The translations under genes were made by a program, and so were the position numbers. A DNA stretch of 64,000 nucleotides from Lepus europaeus (Eukaryota > Chordata > Mammalia > Lagomorpha > Leporidae), in the NCBI RefSeq assembly GCF_033115175.1, contig NC_084830.1, positions 40,865,409-40,929,408 on the forward strand, in the 5' to 3' direction. Of this stretch, positions 59,846 through 64,000 are shown piece by piece. Within the stretch, counting starts at the first letter, position 1; every line of letters starts with the position of its first letter. Below the pieces are notes generated by a model, which did not search any database, was not told where the DNA came from, and worked only from the letters and a program-made list of their open reading frames with translations.

Positions 59846-60281
59846 TAGCTTCTTGTTTAGGTTCTATGATCTTTTTGCTGGAAGAGATTGCCTCTTTCTT
59901 GTTTTTAACGCTTAGTGTTCAGGATTGCTTTTGTTTCTTTGTGTAACTCTTTACTTCCATGTTTGAAAGTTATTTTTGCTCCTTGTAAAAATCTGAGTTA
60001 GAGCCTACCCCCTCTAAGCACTTTAAAGATGTCTCCGTTGTCTTTTGGCCTGCATGGGGTCTGGCAAGACCTCTCTGTAATGTACCTTGGTTTCTCTGCG
60101 TGCATTCTGTTCTTTTTCTCTGGCCGCCTTCAATATCCTCTTTGTGGTTTGCATATTGATATTTCAATATGATGCATCTCTGTCCTTTTGGAGAGATGTC
60201 TATCTTCTTTGGGTTCCCTGAGATTTTTAGATCTATGATTTGACGTATTTCATCAATTTTGGAAAATTCTCATTCTCTTTT

Positions 60282-60614
60282 TAAAAAAATATTTATTTAT
60301 TTGAAAGTCAGAGTCACACAGAGATAGTAGAGGCAGAGAGAGAGAGAGAGAGATAAAGAAGGAGAGAGAGAGAGTCTTCCATCCATTGGTTCACCCCCCA
60401 ATTGGCCGCAATGGCTGGAGCTGAGCTAATCCGAAGCCAGGTGCTTCTTCTGGGTCTCCCACGTGGGTATGGGGGCCCAAGGACTTGGGCCATTTTCTAC
60501 TGCTTTCCCAGTCCATAGCAGAGAGCTGGATGGAAGTGGAGCAGCTGGGTCTCGAACCAGCATCCCAGCACTTCAGGCCAGGGCTTTAACCTGCTGTGCC
60601 ACAGCGCCGTCCCA
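60282..60614 (-). mobile_element. Older CSINE nested in old LINE
   Basis: AAAAAATATTTATTTATTTG start and a GTGCCACAGCGCCGTCCC end. CATTCTCTT occurs on both sides (about 60271 and 60624), supporting insertion. Confidence 0.85.
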
Positions 60615-60812
60615 GCCCCAGTCATTCTCTTAAAGCGTTTCCATTCTTGTTCTCTTCTCCTTCAGGGTATTTAATTACATGTCTGCTAGACCACTGGCCT
60701 TGGATGCTCTGTTCCGTTGTTTCATTTTTTTCCTTCTCACATTTCTGTGTAGGTAATTGTCACTGACTTACCTTTAAGCTCTTTTTTCCCCCTTTTCCTC
60801 AACTGAATCAGT

Positions 60813-61155
60813 GTTTTTTTTGTTTTTTTTTTTTTTTTTGACAGGCAGAGTGGATAGTGAGAGAGAGAGACAGAGAGAAAGGTCTTCCTTTTTGCCGTTG
60901 GTTCACCCTCCAGTGCCCGCTGTGGCCGGCGCATTGCGCTGACCCTAAGCCAGGAGCCAGGTGCTTCTCCTGGTCTCCCAAGCGGGTGCAGGGCTCAAGG
61001 ACTTGGGCCATCCTCCACTGCCTTCCTGGGCCATAGCAGAGAGCTGGCCTGGAAGAGGGGCAACCGGGATAGAATCCAGTGCCCCAACCGGGACTAGAAC
61101 CCGGTGTGCCGGCGCCACAAGGCGGAGGATTAGCCTGTTGAGCCACGGCGCCGGC
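60813..61155 (-). mobile_element. Young CSINE with 10-bp target duplication
   Basis: T-rich start, GACAGGCAGAGTGGATAGTG, and a CGGCGCCGGC end. Flanked by CTGAATCAGT at 60803-60812 and 61156-61165. Confidence 0.9.
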
Positions 61156-61524
61156 CTGAATCAGTTCTACTGACGATACCACAGAAAATATTCTTCACCT
61201 TTGTTATGGTGTGTTAAAATTTCTAAGTGTTTCTTCTTGAATTTTCTCCATGCTGACATTTCGTGCATGTTATCCAGTCTTTCACTGGAGCATTTAGCAT
61301 GTACATCACATTAAATTTATATCCTCTGTTTGATGGTTCCAACACCTGGGTCATCTCTTAGTCTGGGACTGTTGATTTGTCTGTCAGCGGTGTGTGTTTT
61401 TCCTTGTTTTTGGGTGGGTGTACTTGTGGGCCTTATGGTTTTTTATTGAATGCTGTCCATTGTACACAGAATACTAGAGCATAAGGTCTGTCATAGCTGT
61501 GCCTAGAAATGGGTACGCAATTTC

Positions 61525-63235
61525 TTCCGTGAGGCTATTAGTGTGTGTATGTGGTGCTGGTGCGTGAGAGAGGATGAGTCAGTTGAGTCGGGAGGAGCTG
61601 AGCTGGATTTGGGTGCTGCTGTTGCCGTGGTTATGTTCTGTCTACCACCAACTTCAAAAGCCCCTGGTGTGAACCTTTCTAGAATGGTGCCAGAGAGTTT
61701 TCCTTCATCCTGAGCTTTCCAAATCCCCGTGCACCTGTTCCACAGAAGGGTCTCCCCACGCCCTTACCTCGCCCTTGGTGGTAGACTATTGTTGCTTTCT
61801 TCCTTGGCACTTGCGAGTCTGGTGGCAAAGGTCAGGGTGTTTTCTCTGGTATCTGGTATAGCCCTGGTCTTAGGTCTTCTGTGAGAGGGTTTTAGGGTGG
61901 AGAGTCTCTCAGTCATCCTGCCTCTCCTCCTCACAGAAACCAAACTCTGTCCTGTGTGTTTGGCAGATCTTGTGTGGGAGGGAGTTTTCTGCTCCTCACC
62001 CAGTGGTAGAGACTTTAATTGTGTTGAGATAGTGTCTGGGCCCAGAAATGTCTTTTGCTTGCTCCTCAGCTGCAGTGTACCTGCACTTACTCCACGAAAG
62101 CTAGAGAATTGGACACTGCACAGTTAGTGATTCTAGGCTTTTGGTTTGTAGATGAGAAGAGGCTGGGTAGGCTTTCCTATTTTTCATGTTAGAGTCTCAG
62201 TGTCAGAGCTCGGGTGGGTGTGTGGTGCTAGGTAGTGACTTGACTTCTCTGTTTTGCTCACCCACCAATCTCTCATTCGTGTTTCCCATGATCAGAATCC
62301 ACCAGAAGGCAGCTGACTGGGGCCCCTGGAAGATGCAGTCCACAGGGATCAGTCTTCCAGGGCCATTGCAGGACAGAGAGGAGTGGGCATTGGAACTGCA
62401 TATGGCAGGATGGACATGAATCGGTCCATGTGCACCTGTTTTTGTGATAGTATAAAAGTAAAAATAAAACAAAGTCAAATGGCGAGAGGGTTTGAAAAGG
62501 TGGATCTGGCTTGTTTTGCAAACACATGGACACAGGAAGACTGTGATGTAGGAGATAAAGCAGAGATCCAGACTTTGGAAGCCTGGGTGAGGGAGAAAGT
62601 GGATGAGATTGGATTGAAGGTGTGACAGAGCAGAAAGCGTCAAACGCCTTGCTGAGGGAAGATGGGATGAGGATTTTTGAGACACGGTCAGAATACAGAG
62701 AAGAGCCATAGATAAAGATGGTTGGAGTGAGTGTCCAGGGATTTCTGAAGCCAGCATATTGAATGGAGAATTTGCTTAGTCTTCGTTGAAACCAGGGACA
62801 ATGATGGGACAGAACTGGAGAGTGGAGCTTTAACATCTGACATTGTCCTCAAGGAAGGAGGGAATGGAAAGAAGAGATTTGATTCCAGTTACAAGGAGAG
62901 GAGGTGAAAGCTGTGGTCATGAAATTGGAGCTTAAAAAGAACTGCTTTTAGATTACTATTATTGTGCTACTTTAATAACTCCTATAATTATTACATTTGG
63001 GTCAATTTTCTGATGCCTGTATGGGTTTTGCAATCTGAAAGCATTAGTAGAGCCAAAGAATTTTAAGCTGCCCCTCCTGGTTTGGTGGTTCAACTACCTC
63101 AAGTACTTGACATAGTATACTTCCGCCATATTGAGCTTGTATTTCACAGATGATGGCCAATATTTTGTTCCACATTTTTCAATGTAGTAATCAACAGCTT
63201 TTTTGTGTATCTAGCAGTAGCTGACATTTATTGTC
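61525..63235. other. Intergenic, no gene recognised
   Basis: Minus-strand open frames up to 187 codons at 62203-62836 overlap each other and show no known domain, so they are not called as genes. Confidence 0.4.
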
Positions 63236-63239
63236 AGGC

Positions 63240-63920
63240 TATGTGGTGGACTCTAAGATAGCACCCATAATTTCCAACTCCTGGCACTCATGGTTTTGGG
63301 GAATACCTGCCTTCGGTGTTGGTAAGACTCTGGACTTGCTTCCAACCTAGAATATGATGAAGGTGTGGAGTGTCACTGTTCCGATAATGCTACATTATAT
63401 AATACAGTCTTTTTCAGATTTATTTTATTTATTTGAAAGAGAGAAGTAGAGATAGAGAGAGATGGTTCCATCTGATGGTTCACTCCCCAAATGGCTGCAA
63501 TGGCCGGAGTTGAGCTGATCTGAAGCCAGGAGCCAGGAGCTTCTTCTGGGTCTCCCACATGGGTGCAGGGGCCTAAGGACTTGGGCCATCTTCTGCTGCT
63601 TTCCTATGCACATTAACGGGGAGCTGGATGGGAAGTGGAGCAGCCGGGACTCAAACTGGCTTTAACCTGCTGCACCACAGCATCCATCCCATAAGACAAA
63701 CTTACTAGCAGACTCACTGTAGAGACCTTCTCTTTCGCTAAAATTGAAGAAGTGAGGGGCTTTTAGGAGGTGAGCAGAGCTTCCATTCAGGAGCCAGCAG
63801 TGGACCCTTCTTTAGCTGAGCCTGTGGATGAGAATCCAGTGCTGTTGATGCCACGATTGCAGCCTTGAAGAGGGCCCAGACTGCTGACCACAGGCGCTGT
63901 GAAGTCAGAAATGTGTGCTG
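63240..63920 (+). mobile_element. MLT1-like LTR interrupted by a SINE
   Basis: GTGGACTCTAAGATAGCACC, TTTCCAACTCC and, after the SINE at 63415-63690, the stretches GCTGAGCCTGTGGATGAGA and GATTGCAGCC all resemble MLT1 LTR text. Diverged. Confidence 0.45.
63415..63690 (-). mobile_element. Older CSINE inside an MLT1-like LTR
   Basis: CAGATTTATTTTATTTATTT start and a GCACCACAGCATCCATCCC end. Confidence 0.8.
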
Positions 63921-64000
63921 TTGGTGCTGGTGTGTGAGGTGCAGGGAGTTAAGTTGCTGCCAGCAATGCTGGTATCCCATATGAGTGCCAGTTCGAGTCC
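63920..64000 (+). mobile_element. CSINE head, cut by the window edge
   Basis: GCTGGTGTGTGAGGTGCAGG, then GGTATCCCATATGAGTGCCA, running off the end of the window. Confidence 0.7.

Larger units (their letters stand above)
59850..61520 (-). mobile_element. Ancient LINE remnant, minus strand, with two SINEs nested in it
   Basis: T-rich + strand text such as GCACTTTAAAGATGTCTCCG, TTGTCTTTTGGCCTGCATGG, GATGGTTCCAACACCTGGGT and ATTGAATGCTGTCCATTG matches the antisense of a common ancient mammalian LINE (probably L1M-type). SINEs at 60282-60614 and 60813-61155 are inserted in it. Confidence 0.5.

Noticed and set aside
62203..62836. Two overlapping minus-strand open frames of 184 and 187 codons
   Set aside because: They overlap in different frames, have no known domain or splice context, and lie in repeat-rich intergenic DNA.

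Overview
The window is mammalian nuclear DNA, most likely from a lagomorph and probably rabbit (Oryctolagus). The evidence is dozens of lagomorph C-type SINEs (CSINEs) in a young GC-headed form and an older form, two copies of what looks like a rabbit L1 3' end, and a single intron-rich gene. I assigned families by eye from memory, with no database search.

The only intact protein-coding gene I can support is RRM2B (p53R2, the p53-inducible small subunit of ribonucleotide reductase). It lies on the + strand with nine coding exons from 4794 to 40826. All junctions are GT-AG and the frame closes to a 346-residue protein that keeps every iron ligand and the radical tyrosine. A CpG-rich promoter covers about 4250-5120. 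Intron 1 (about 11.4 kb) carries a near-perfect p53 response element at 7124-7143. The 3' UTR runs about 4.2 kb to a likely AATAAA at 45054.

Layout: 1-4200 is upstream intergenic DNA (SINEs and an MLT1-like LTR). 4250-5120 is the promoter and exon 1. 4842-40673 is introns and exons with nested repeats, including two antisense processed pseudogenes: ARAF in intron 1 and GEMIN8 in intron 7. 40674-45080 is the last exon, whose 3' UTR carries two SINEs in opposite orientation. 45100-64000 is gene-poor, with many minus-strand SINEs, a class II-type solo LTR with a 6-bp target duplication (56417-56907), MaLR-type LTR pieces and an old LINE.

I found no novel multi-gene system. The best leads are the intron 1 p53 site, a five-codon shortening of the RRM2B N-terminus, competing exon 1 donors, inverted L1 copies bracketing exons 4-6, two retrocopies of genes that are X-linked in human, and an unidentified short mRNA-end insertion.
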